64,000 bases of DNA from Platynereis dumerilii (taxonomy: Eukaryota; Annelida; Polychaeta; Phyllodocida; Nereididae), in contig JAPTHN010000141.1 of the NCBI GenBank assembly GCA_026936325.1, positions 62,001 to 126,000 of the forward strand, in the 5' to 3' direction. The position numbers and the translations under genes are program-made. This document shows, one piece after another, positions 10,401 to 22,400 of the stretch (positions are counted from its first letter, which is position 1; each line of letters begins with the position of its first letter). The notes under the pieces are model-generated. The model did no database searches, was not told where the DNA came from, and saw only the letters and a program-made list of their open reading frames with translations.

Positions 10401-13400
10401 ACTACCCGGGCAGCAAAGGCCAACTTACCGATAAGACTCAGTAGATGTCTCTTGGAGACAGAGCGCTGGAGCAGGAAGTGGGACACCAAGTGGAGGACCT
10501 CGTCCAGCCGGGCCCTGTCGATTGACAGGGTCCGGTCCAAAGTATTTATAGTGATGCCCAGGAACTTCACCGTAGTACCTGGGACAGTCACTTTTGATGG
10601 TTGGACCGGGAACCCTGCCCGCTCGCATGTGTCCAGCATGATGGACAGGCCATCCTGGCATGCCTGAGCGTCAGGGGCGACTATTAAAAAGTCGTCCACG
10701 TAGCGGACTATGGTGGGGGGTGCCCCACTCCATAACATGAATTTTTGTAATGATGATGCAAAAACATCAAACAGTGCGGGTGCTGAGCGCAAGCCGAAGC
10801 TAAGGACCTTTGAAAAATAATAAGAATCACGACCCTCCCTGTCAGGCCAAGAAAAACCCATAAGGGGCCAGTCATCTGGATGAATGTAAACAAATCGAGA
10901 TGAGGCGAACGAGTGAGGGAAAATGAGCGGGACCTGGTATATACAGGACCCGATGCGGTCCAGTGAACTCAGGGCGCCGAGAACCCTAATTGGTTCAATT
11001 GGATTACGTAACAGGAATAATAAAGAATTCGGCGGGAGCCGATCGAGGAGGGAGGAAGTGACTTCAGCCATCTTGCTTAACCCCCCTTACCCCGGTAAGT
11101 AACAATTCAAAGGCCAGCACTAATTGCATTGGTTGCAGAATCAGCTCATTGACAGCTATTGACTGTCCAGCTAACCCATCGGACATTTGGGCAGGTAACC
11201 ACTCTTTTTTTGCCGGTCACACGCTATTTTTGCCGGTTTTGACCGGCAAACCGGCACTTTTCGCGGACTCTGGAATTAATAGTTCTGGTAGGAAAGTTCA
11301 TCAAATTTGGAAAAAAATGCTATTTCACAGATAATCAAGATAAAAGGCCAAAATATGATGCCATTTACCAATGTGAAACCAATGCCCTCTTCAAGTGTTT
11401 ATTAATGCTCATTTTTCTTTGCAAACAATACTGGAATTTATTACTTTTGTATGCATGTAACAGTATCCGAAAGGTCTCAATGGCTTCACATAGAGCCAGC
11501 GGGGTTTACGTGCTTGCACGGTATTTTTGGCATTGCAATGGAACTGCAATCCAAACATCTCCTTCATCATGAGGTCCAACATTCTCAACAGCTTGAAAAC
11601 CCTTTGAGTTCGTATACAGTGTGCAGGCAGTGAAATGATTATGGCTCATCGCAGGTGAAGTAGGTTGGGAAGGACCGTAGGCATAAAAATTATCAAATCT
11701 AACCTGCACCACTGGCTAGAGGGGCAGTGAGAGAGAAAGATTGATATATACATTGTAGATGCTGTAATAAATGTAGAATTGAAGGTGTGCATGTCGAATG
11801 AAGAAATGGGTCAACATTTGAAAAAGGTGAAATTTCACTCAGGAAAAAAGTTGGTTTGAAATCAGGTTTAAATGAGCTCCTTTTCATTTATTTTGGTTGG
11901 TAAAACAATCACCTTTAATTGTACTTTGATGTCCAACGGTCAGGAAACACAGTTTTTATGTACATTGGACGTAAATACCGGGGTAATGCTTTTAGGCGTC
12001 ATTAACATCACTCTGTAAAAACCCCCAATATTTCTCAGAATTCACACATTCGTATCACCTACACTAATGCAGAAGAAGCATGAGGTGCCGCCAGAACAAT
12101 CGTATCAAAAAAAGAGTACTGCTATCTGCCTGACAGCAACCACAATGAAAACAAATGGCAAATAATTACATTTTTCATTTTTTCTACCCTTCCATTAAGT
12201 TTTTTGTTCACACTACTTGATGTCAGTACACCAAACTCAGTTTAGTAACTAAAGTGTACGTGTGCCAAATGATTCCTGTGAAAATAGATCCTATGCAACA
12301 CTTTTGAAAGCTAAAATCAAGCAATAAACACCCCAAAATTAGCTATTTTTGATCAGTGAATCTGTGACGTTAATGACAAAATATGATGCTCATGACACTA
12401 ATGGCCGGTTAAATTGCTCCTGAGCCACAAGTGACCACCTGATGATCCTCCAGAACACCATAAACAAAGCCAGGAAACGGAGCAAGAAAGCACTCATCAC
12501 TTTCTTAGATGTTACAAAAGCATACGACAAAGCATGGATGGACGGAATCATGTACGTGATGAAAACAAATGGTGTCGAGGGGAAAAACTGGCAAGTCATC
12601 AAAAAACTAAACGAAGACCTTACGGCAACCATCCAGACTACCTACGGACCAGCGAGAGAAATCAAGATAAAGGACAGCATAAGACAAGGAGGAGTACTAT
12701 CTGTTAACCAGTATGCACTACTCAAGGATGAAATCAGCAAAGCAATAATAGAAGAAAACCTAGGAGTACAAATAGATGAGAACACGAAAATCGGATGCCT
12801 GCTATGGATGGACGATGTCGCCCTCATAGCAGAAAAAGAGGAGGACATGGAAAAAATGCTCCGAATAACAGATGAAATTGCCAAGAAATACCATATCAAA
12901 TTTGGCCAGGAGAAAAGTAAAATAATGACAATTGGAAAAACCAAAGGAGAAAAGAGATACCAACTCGGAGATATGGAAATCGAAAAAACAGACAGCTACA
13001 AATACCTTGGAGTACTTATTAACAACAAAAACAACATGAAAGACCACATCAAAGCAACAAGAACAAAATGTGAGGCAGCATACCAAACGATGATGGCAAT
13101 ATGCGGCGACAGTGAACTGCGGGGTATACAATTAGAAGCAGCATGGAAAATCATTGAAACATGCATACAACCGATACTAACATACGGAGCAGAAGCAATG
13201 AACCCAAACAAAACAGAAACAAAAGAACTGAACAGAATATGGACCAACATAATAAAAAGACTACTAATGACTCCACAATCGACCCCGAACGAGACAATCT
13301 TCATCGAAACAGGAACCCTAGATTTTGAGACAATGATGGACATAAACAAGATGAGGATGGCAAGCAGAATCACCGAAAACCACAACCCACTGCTTGAAAC

Positions 13401-16400
13401 AACGGTAGCTGACCAAACCAAGGGCGGCTGGAATGACAAGATAAACCAGTTGATGCAGAAATACGACATAACAGGGGAAGACATGGAAAAACCCCAAAAA
13501 ACCAGAGACAAAATAATTACCCAAAAAATATACTCAGCCTTCAAACAAAAAATCGAAACACGAGCATTAGAAAAATCGAAGGTACAAACACTTCTTGAAA
13601 ACACGCAATCAAGATGGGTACCGAAAAAAAGAAAACCATATATGAGCAAACTAACACGCACCCAGGCAAGCACTATCTTCAGGGCAAGAACACGAATGAG
13701 GCTTGTAGCAAACTATTGTGTACACATTTTGGCCACCGATGATGAAAAATGAAAGTTGTAGCACAAATAACTACTTCTTATATTTTGATAGCTAATATAT
13801 TAGGGAAACTAAATCCAGAAGGATTGAGCTTAACGAGCTTTCGTTGTTCCATAATATGGGGTGAATCGGTACACTGGGGTGAATCATGACAGAACTTGAA
13901 TATGGTTTATTTCTTCAAAAAAAAAAACTACTTCCACTTAATCCAGGAAGTTAATTATTGGAACACTTATAACACACATACTGGAGTACATTTTACTGGG
14001 GTTTTACCTTTCTAACTGCAGACAATGAGGAGCTGCGCCTTAAGCTCCTCCCTGCAAAAATTGAATTCTCCACAGTTGGTCAAAACACTTGTGCCACAAA
14101 AAGTATAAGTGTTAAAGTCACCAAACCACCAGGAAACGTTCATGATATAGTGTTGACCAACTCTGGAAAAAATTGTAACCATAGCCATAACAGCATTGAC
14201 TATGATCAACAAAACCATGCCAAAGTAAATTTTTGTGTTATTTTTGGATGAAAGCAAATGATTGGTAAATGCACAAAAAGCGAAATCGGGGGTCAAGTAA
14301 TATGAAATGAATAATTCACATGGTTAAAACATAGTGGAAAATCAATTAAAACCTTTTAAATTTGGTAAATGATGATTAAACACTATATATTGTGATAACG
14401 ATAAATTCCCTGAAATCAACAAGAAATCATGTGATATAACATAGAGATGAAGGTATCAAAATAAGGAAATTCGGTTCCAAATCAGTTAGAAATAGTTCTA
14501 GGGAACTAGATTATTAGACATAGTATTTGATTTTGGATGTTGGATCTTGGATTCTGTTCCAAGTTAGTAGCAGATTTTTGACTCACCCCAAAATATCCCA
14601 AGTAATTTAATTTGAATATAAATGCATGGTCCATTGTAGAAAATAATTCAAATTGGCATTATTGATATTGGATTTAATCCGGAATTACCTGTCTATTGCA
14701 TAATTAGCAGAAAAATACGGTTTTTGACAATTTTCTCTCATTTATCATATTTTTAAAAATATGCTAATTTTGTGCATAATTGAGTTCAGATTGCTCTCTA
14801 AAATTTTTTTTGGCTTCTTGAAGATATTTGATAATGATTATTCACAAGTATCCATGCTATTGGCATGACCATGGTGATGTAGCAGCAGGAAGTGTCGGTT
14901 TCATAAAACGCGACGTACTTGTGAACGCACTAAGATCAGCTCTAACAAGTTCAATATGATGGTTAGAGACTTAATATTTTGTCCAGTATTGCAGTTTGAT
15001 GCATAAATATCTGTAAAAAGATGTCAAACTTACCTCTAAAAGTTTGACACCTAAACCAACGAATTTGTAAAACGCGACGTACTTGTGAACATTTGCATAA
15101 GCAATGCGAAAGTATCCTAAATGTGCCCTTATAACGATCTCCGGAACTGAAGAAGTGTTGGTCTAGAAGAGCGATACTATGGGGCTTTCACACAGCCATT
15201 AGCAATGTTCCATAAATAAAGCATATATATTCCAGGAGGGGTCAAAAGTGCATGTAAGAAAATTAATTGTTTTCAAACTATGTGACATCTTCATGTAAAA
15301 AATTCTCTTGGCGAACGCTAACACTGTAAAACCATAATTTTTTTAACTAAATATGTTCTTTGTGTTTCAGTCTATGATACTGAACCGATTATTTCATCTT
15401 GAAAATTGTTGAAATATCAAAAGCATCACCATTTATAAGCAATACTATTTGTGAATGAGCTATAAACAAGGCAAAAAATGCGTTTTTTTAGCAGAATTTT
15501 GATTTATGGTGATAGGCGAATCAACCAACACATACCAAACCATATATTGCTGAAAACTACACATTCTCCTCTAGTAAATCAGATACATGCCAAGTCCCAA
15601 TGACATATCATGTCGAAATTACAAGCTTTCCCATCTGAAAAAAAGCCACTGTACACAATACCATGCTACAAGCCATGACCAAAGTAAGACACAACTACAA
15701 AAACCAATACACAGACCAGAAATGCAGGAAATGCAAGGCCCAAGATGAGACCCTGAAGCATGTGATACAGGAATGTAAATACATCCACCCTGATGAAAAA
15801 ACCAAGGAAAATTGGGAAAGCATATATAACGAACAACCAAACAAACTAAAAAATACAGCAGCAAAAATATCAGAAGCCATAAAACACCTAAATAACGTGT
15901 AGCTCCCTTTTCAGGTCCAGAGCGTCCTAGAAACCTAGGAAAACACACAGAGAGAAGAAGAAGAATAGTGCATGCAGTTGCATATAACTTAGTAAAATAT
16001 CATAAGTACAAAAATTATTGGAAAATCTAAGAAATTGTATTGTTTCTAAATGCCATCTGCACTCAGGAAACTACCTGAAGTGGTACACTGCTGCAACAGT
16101 GGAAATAAATCAGGACTTCCAAAATACTTGTGACATCTTGTTCGCCAATGACTAGAGTCACTTCCATTGGGATTTTAGAATAACACCAAAACTGCCATTA
16201 GTACAACACATATTTTAAAACCATGTTCGTTAATGACATGTGACCTTAATGACAATTTTAAACAAGTATTTCCTTGAACCAGTGAATACATTATATGATG
16301 TCAATCTTGGCTCACATTAAGACTTGTGTACACCAAAGCAAAGTTCCGCAGTGATTTTTGTCCCGATAAACATCGCCGAAATTAAACAAGGAGGGCGTTT

Positions 16401-19400
16401 GTTAATGACAAATCTAGGTAGGACAACTGACATGTTGCTATAAATAGTGTAATTATCTATATCCTGTGCAGTTTATGGACTTGAGGATGATTCAGTCAGC
16501 TTGTAGGGTTCCCAAAGGTAATCAAACTTAAAGTCGTATAGAAAAATGTTTGTCGGTTGATTTTTTATGAGAAAAATCAATGGGTGTGACGTTAATGACA
16601 TGAAATTGGAGACAAAGACACAAGAGCCCCCTGTGGTTGGGTAAGAATATTAGGCAAGTCATTGGTTTTGTATTTTGAAAGGGTGTTGGTCAAGGTCCAA
16701 TTTGAGGTAAAAATGAGGTGTATTAAGGTAGCAAAGAAAATTATTTGAGCTGATTTGTCAAGGTAAATTCTAGTGGAGACAGGCCATTTTCAGGGGGGTA
16801 GGGCACTTTCATTCAATATTTGGAAAGGATAAATGTTATCTGCCACACATTTCCTGGGCCAAATATTTGGTTGATATGTTGCTCTAAAAGAAATGACCAT
16901 TATGTACATTTGTGTCCATGTGAATTGCTCTAAGACACTGCCATGGAGACAAGAATTTCAGCTTTACGAAAGTTTGACCCAAATAGGAATGGTCATAGTG
17001 GTAAAGATTATGAATCTGAGATGTGCTGCTGTTTAGAGGGCAATGAAAGAGAAAGATTTATGTGTAACACTTGCTGTAATTATTAGAGAATTGAAGGTGC
17101 GCACATAAATTAATCAAGTGACTCAAACTGTGAATTGTAGCATCATCCGTTGCCTTCACTGTGATGTGTTATAGAAAACAGGCAATGCTGTTTGTATCAT
17201 CTTTTGACGAAAATATGTTCCTTGATACCGGTTTTTTACACCATTCACAAATGGAAATTGTCACTGTAGAAAAATAAATTACTTGCAATTGATTTGATTA
17301 GATTTGATTGTATTCACTGCACATAATAATGAAACAGCAGGATTACACAACAGAGATTAGGGGAGACCGGGGTTAGTTGAATCGCGGGGTTAGTTGAAAC
17401 TTGGCCTAAAATCAGCTTTATTTAAAATTTTTGGCCAAACTGGTACTTTTGGTAGATACCCTGTTTATTGGCACATGTTATCATACCTTTATTCATTCAA
17501 AATTTCAAAATGCTAATTCTGTAGGCTAGAGAGTTTGTTTTTTGGTTGCTCTAGTAACTTGTTTGCTCAGTCTTTGAGGGGGGTTATTGCATAGCTATGA
17601 TTTTAATCCAGGTGAACTAACCTTATTTCTAAATAAGCAGATCCATGCCTAATCCACACCCAGAAGCTTTTTGTTGTGTGACTTTGATAAGACTGAAGAA
17701 TAAAACAATATTGTGTTCCAGGTGTGATGGGGTTAGTTGAATCATGCATGGTGGAGTTGGCCGTAACATAGATTTCAAGTGTTCAAATTGCCTTGCAAGT
17801 CATTGTTAGTTGGAGTTACTACAGTTTAGAACTACTACAGTGCATGTTTGCATTCCTAAAAGGGAAATACGGAAAAACCAGCTTTTTTGCCAAAAATGGA
17901 CAAAAAATTTAGTAAATTACAGTATACAATTTCTTTTCAAATGAGTGTTGTACTGAAGCTGGTGGTCATCATAGGGATATCAGTTTTGCAAGGGAAACCC
18001 CTTTTATAAGAAGTTGTCTCCAAATTTTTGTGGCGCTTCAACTAACCCCAGGGTCGGGGTTAGTTGAATCAAAATTTTTTCTGGAAGTTTGTGTCTGTGA
18101 CACATATTTCAATAATCATTTACAATATCTCTTGGGTTGATCATTGAGTTAAACACGCTCACTATCACATGCTAAAATTTGGTGCGAATATCTTGTACCG
18201 TTTGCTCTCCAGAGCAAAAATAAAAATGAGTGTGCCAACTAACCCCGGTCTCCCCTACTCTTATTTCCATAGTGGTCCTTTTGATGGGAGTCTCAAGAAA
18301 GTTATAATTAATTGACAGCGATTAATTAAATAAATTGAATAAATGTTAACTATATAAGGAGACATTTTTCTCTGTAAGGATACTTTGTCTCTTTTGATTC
18401 TGGAGTTTTAGTCGCTTCTGGGGGATGATTCAATTCAGTCGATCCTATTGCGTGGAAATTGGCATTGGCGCATCCATGGGTTGACTTTGAGATGAGATTG
18501 TTATGAAATGCTCTTCTGGTGTTATAGGCATATGTGACGGATTTAAATTGACTGCATAGATATAATGGTGCTTTTCTATTGTGAATGGTGTGCATGTGAT
18601 TTGGCATCAGCCGCATGGCCCTGTCAGCTACAGATAACATGTTAACTCGATCGAGTTCTGTTTGTCCAATATATGGGCTCTACTGCCAAGATCTAACATG
18701 TATCTGACCATTTTATTTTGGGTTACTTGTAGTTGTTTTTTTTTTAGGCTTTCGTTGAGCCTGTAAGTACCAGGCAGCCGATGCGTAATCAAAATGACTT
18801 TTAATTAGTGCACATACCAATAATTTTTTGGTTTTACAATTTTTTAACGGTATAGAAACTTATTTCTGGCATTACATTTTGAGAACATATAGTCTGTAGA
18901 CAACAAATTGTATGAATAAAGTGCTGTCTATTTTTAGACCAAGATATTTTACATATTCACTAGGTTTGGTTTCTTGACCAGCATAGTTAACAATAAACTC
19001 TCTCTGTAGGTGTTTCTTTCGTTTAGATGTTATAAGCATGCAAGTGCTTTCAGTCTTTCCGCTGTGCATGACCAGATTGTTGTTTGTAAACCAGTGGTAA
19101 CAGCTGTTAAGAGCTTAGGACAGGACTTTGGTAACAGTTTAAAGCATCAGCCAAACTGGAGCCTCCAATTTTGCTTGATTTTCTTTGAGACAGCTGGGAA
19201 TTCATATCATGCTTAAAGCCAAATAAATCACCAAATATTACTCAGTTCATGTATACCGTTCATGGTATCAATTTGTGTGCATTTTTCAGTGTCTACATCC
19301 AAGTTACAAGGGAAGTGCATTGGCAAGGGAAGAAGAACTGATAAACATGGTTTGGAGCCAATTAAGATTTGGGTCAGTCCATCAATCTGAACAACACAGA

Positions 19401-22400
19401 GAAATTTTGATTGCCAGCAACTCAATTGCAACAGATGTAATCGCTAAGCTGAAGGTACACAGTTTTCAATTATTTATCTAAATACGAAAGGACCAGAGAT
19501 CATGATAAGTAATACATTACATGTACTAAGTTAGGTGAAAAATAATAGAAAAGGCATTTTGCATACTGACCTAGATTCCACACAATCCAGGAAGATCACA
19601 ATTCAGGTGAGAAAAATAAAAAGCTTGTTGAAAAAAGATCAATATCTTGCAAATGATTTGGCAGGACACACATGTGAAAAAAAAAGAATTCTCTGAGCAA
19701 AATTGCATGCATTTGATGTACTTTATGCAACAACGCTATGTAAGCAATCAGCTTGATTTAGAAGTTACCTCATTCTTATTCTGTATTCCAGATTTTCACA
19801 CATTTGGACAATACGCTATGCACAAGGTACTTGTTACATGTTCTACAGTTATTACACAGTGAAGAGCATATTATCAGTGTTTACAGCACTGAGATGACTG
19901 ATATTGCATGAGGGTATAGTGTGTGTGTGTTTGGGTTTTACGCCACTGCAGCACCTCAATGGGCTATATCGAGGCAGCATGAGGGCATAGTGTGATAGAA
20001 ATCTTTCTCCATATTTAACTTTATGCTGTAACCATTGAGCCTGTAGACACTGAAAAGACCTTATCAGTTTGTAGTATTTTTGAACTTTTTTTTACATAGC
20101 CTGTAATACATAGACACAGAGATAGAGAGATAAGATGTAGATAGACAGATAAAATGATAGAGTTCTTTTTTAGAGTTTCTAAATTGATACCATAATGTAC
20201 ATATATTTCTATGCATGTTGTATATTGACTCTCTATATTTTTTCTTTACGCATCATATTAAACTTAATTTTTTTAATACTTTTGCAGAATTTTGGGCGCA
20301 TACATCTCTGGTTGCAAAATTCAGACTGAATGGAATGCAGATTTTGTGGGTTTACTGACATTCCTAACAAGAGAAGGAGCAGATCCTTTTCTTCCTTTTG
20401 AGCAAAGAGGCAAAAATCTTGCTACAGCTTGCACTTGGTTTCTGACAAAATTCAGTTCACATCTGTCAGAGACATTGATACCTTCAGTCACAACTTTCCT
20501 GGAGGAAGCATTCAAGAAATGGGAAGTGTCAGCGAAAAAAGCATACATCTGGAACGAAGTCATCAAGAATCTTCTAAGTGGCATAATTGGAAGTGATTCA
20601 AGTCATCTTTCCTCTATCAAGGGACTCATTGTGAGAAATTGTCTTGAAATAATGAAAGCTTACCCGGCCCTTTGCGAGATTGTGGATGGAGAGGGAAAAT
20701 CACCTCTTCACAGACTGATGGAAAAACTGCTGTTTGATGGGCTGTGGAAAAACATACCAGACTTCTTAGGAACTGACACACTTTGGGATCTCATTTCTGG
20801 ATTGATAACATCCAGGAATGTAAACATCAAGGACAAATACAACGTGACTCCTTATACTTGGATTCTCTGGTTGCAGAAATCTGTAACAGACTTCCAGACA
20901 CTAGATTCCCTGAAAAGGCAGAAATTAGCAAGGAAGATAGAGGATGTGAAGAAAAATTTGCAGGAAAAAGGAGCTATTGAGGAAGATGCTCTCCGAGGAT
21001 TGAAACACTTGAGGTAAGAGCTGCTGGGGCGTAATTTTTATGTAATATGTGGGGAGACAAGCAGTGAAGCCAAATGTTGCATGGTCTGAATCCAACAGAT
21101 GTCCTGTCCTGTACATGATAATCTTTGTTGATGGACTTGCATTTTAGCCATCAGTGCATAACAATTATGATTTGATAAAGATATGATTTGATTGTTTTTC
21201 CATTTTGTCTAAGCTTTCGAAAGAATCAGTTGAATATCTGCTTCCATTAAAATTTTCTTTGCTTTGCAGAATACAGGTTGTGGCAGCTGAATATTGCATG
21301 ATGAAACTGAACAAGTGTAGATTATGATATTGTAAGTTTTCCATTAAAAACATTAAAGACCAATCTATTTGATCATTCATTCAGGTACACAAAAATCGAA
21401 GACAAGATCCAACGTTTGACGAGATCTAATATTGAAGAAGAGACCAAGGAGATTTTGGAAATCTTGGATGAAGGGAATATCATTTACCCCGTGCAAGGAC
21501 CTTCTGTTATGAAGACGCTTGTTAGTAAACTAGATGACCTATATCTGGAACATTCGTATGCAAAGCTGGTTCAGGTAGGCCTTGGTTTAAATCTATTTAA
21601 TTACTAGATTTCCCATAAGAATATTCAAGCATCACAGCATTTCAGAGCTGCCATTCTTCTTCTTTCGGTCGTCTTACTGTTGATGGAACTCCAAAAGCAT
21701 TTGGGATTAGAAGTGCAGTCTGGAGATGTGATCTTTTCCATGGACCCTTTGTTTTCTTTTTGTAATACTGCAACACTATCTCAAATGGTCTATTCTATCT
21801 CCAGTGGGTGGGATTTATCAACTTTGTGTATCAACTAACCTGCCTTTCCCACAATTATCAAGATAGCAAAGTATTCATGGAAAGAGAAAGTAAGAAATAG
21901 TTTAAGCTAAGCAGTGACTGCAAATTCCAGACTATGTACGCACACATGCACACATGTGATGAAATGCTCTGAAGTCTAGCAGAATGCATCAGATATGCTC
22001 TGCAATATGCCTGACTTAACCCTGACCTGCTGATGACATCACAAGCACAGGTAGTTGTCCTGAGTAATTCTTCATTCAGAATGGCAAAAGTGTATGATTG
22101 ATTATCTTATTTTTTCAACTGTTGATTTTCTTTGAATTTTCAGAGAATATATCCCAGTTTTGAGGCAAGTGCATTGGCAATAAAGGAACAGCTGCTAAGC
22201 ATGATATGGAGACAATTAAGATGCGGGGCAACTGATTGGTCAAGAGGAAAAGGGACAGTTTGGATTACCACAAACTCAACTGCAGCAGAAGTCATTGCCA
22301 AACTCAAGGTAAAAATAGTAAAAATGCTATCAACTTAGAAAAAAAAAGAACACAATGAAAATATCTTTGATTATATCACTTTATCAAAATGACTAATAAA

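Larger units (their letters stand above)
7657..11107 (-). mobile_element. Ngaro-like tyrosine-recombinase retrotransposon, incomplete fossil
   Basis: In minus-strand reading the order is A1 (11107-10893), reverse transcriptase/RNase H (to 9785), tyrosine recombinase (9647-8818), B1 (8616-8400), A2 (8401-8187), B2 (7873-7657). This is the split-direct-repeat layout known for Ngaro and related DIRS-order elements. Both repeat pairs look identical, so the insertion is young. It sits inside a hAT element. No gag-like part is seen and the coding part is broken; it should be read as a non-functional copy. Confidence 0.88.
7045..11272. mobile_element. Non-autonomous hAT element (8-bp TSD) containing a Ngaro-like insertion
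   Basis: Perfect 18-bp terminal inverted repeats CAGAGTCCGCGAAAAGTG (7045-7062) and CACTTTTCGCGGACTCTG (11255-11272), flanked by the exact octamer GAATTAAT at 7037-7044 and 11273-11280. The unoccupied site, with one GAATTAAT, is at 5914-5921 in the first body copy. CAG-type ends and an 8-bp duplication are typical of hAT. Without the inner element it is about 780 bp, with no transposase. Its interior has a GGGCAGGT repeat on opposite strands. Confidence 0.9.
6171..11528 (+). mobile_element. Helentron/HINE-like element, second body with nested insertions
   Basis: 6171-6483 repeats 5217-5909 (without the MITE), and 11281-11528 repeats 5922-6170, including the 3' end with AGCCAGCGGGGT and the ACGTGCTTGCACGGT hairpin. 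Between them sit an unclassified insert (6484-7034) and a hAT element (7045-11272) that carries a Ngaro-like element. Head-head-body-body is the overall arrangement from 4487. Confidence 0.7.
12425..15967 (+). mobile_element. 5'-truncated LINE, interrupted by a DNA transposon
   Basis: A non-LTR retrotransposon starting inside the RT domain (SDHLMILQNTINKARK) and running to an AGAAGAAGAAG-rich tail at about 15950. The reading frame is split at 13699/15679 by a transposon with a 4-bp target duplication. Without it the frame (1258 + 224 nt) is exactly in phase. The LINE sits in the intron between exons A and B. Its clade was not resolved. Confidence 0.88.

Noticed and set aside
12996-13673. 225-codon antisense open frame
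   Set aside because: Shadow of the LINE reverse transcriptase on the opposite strand; hydrophobic composition is due to the A-rich sense codons.
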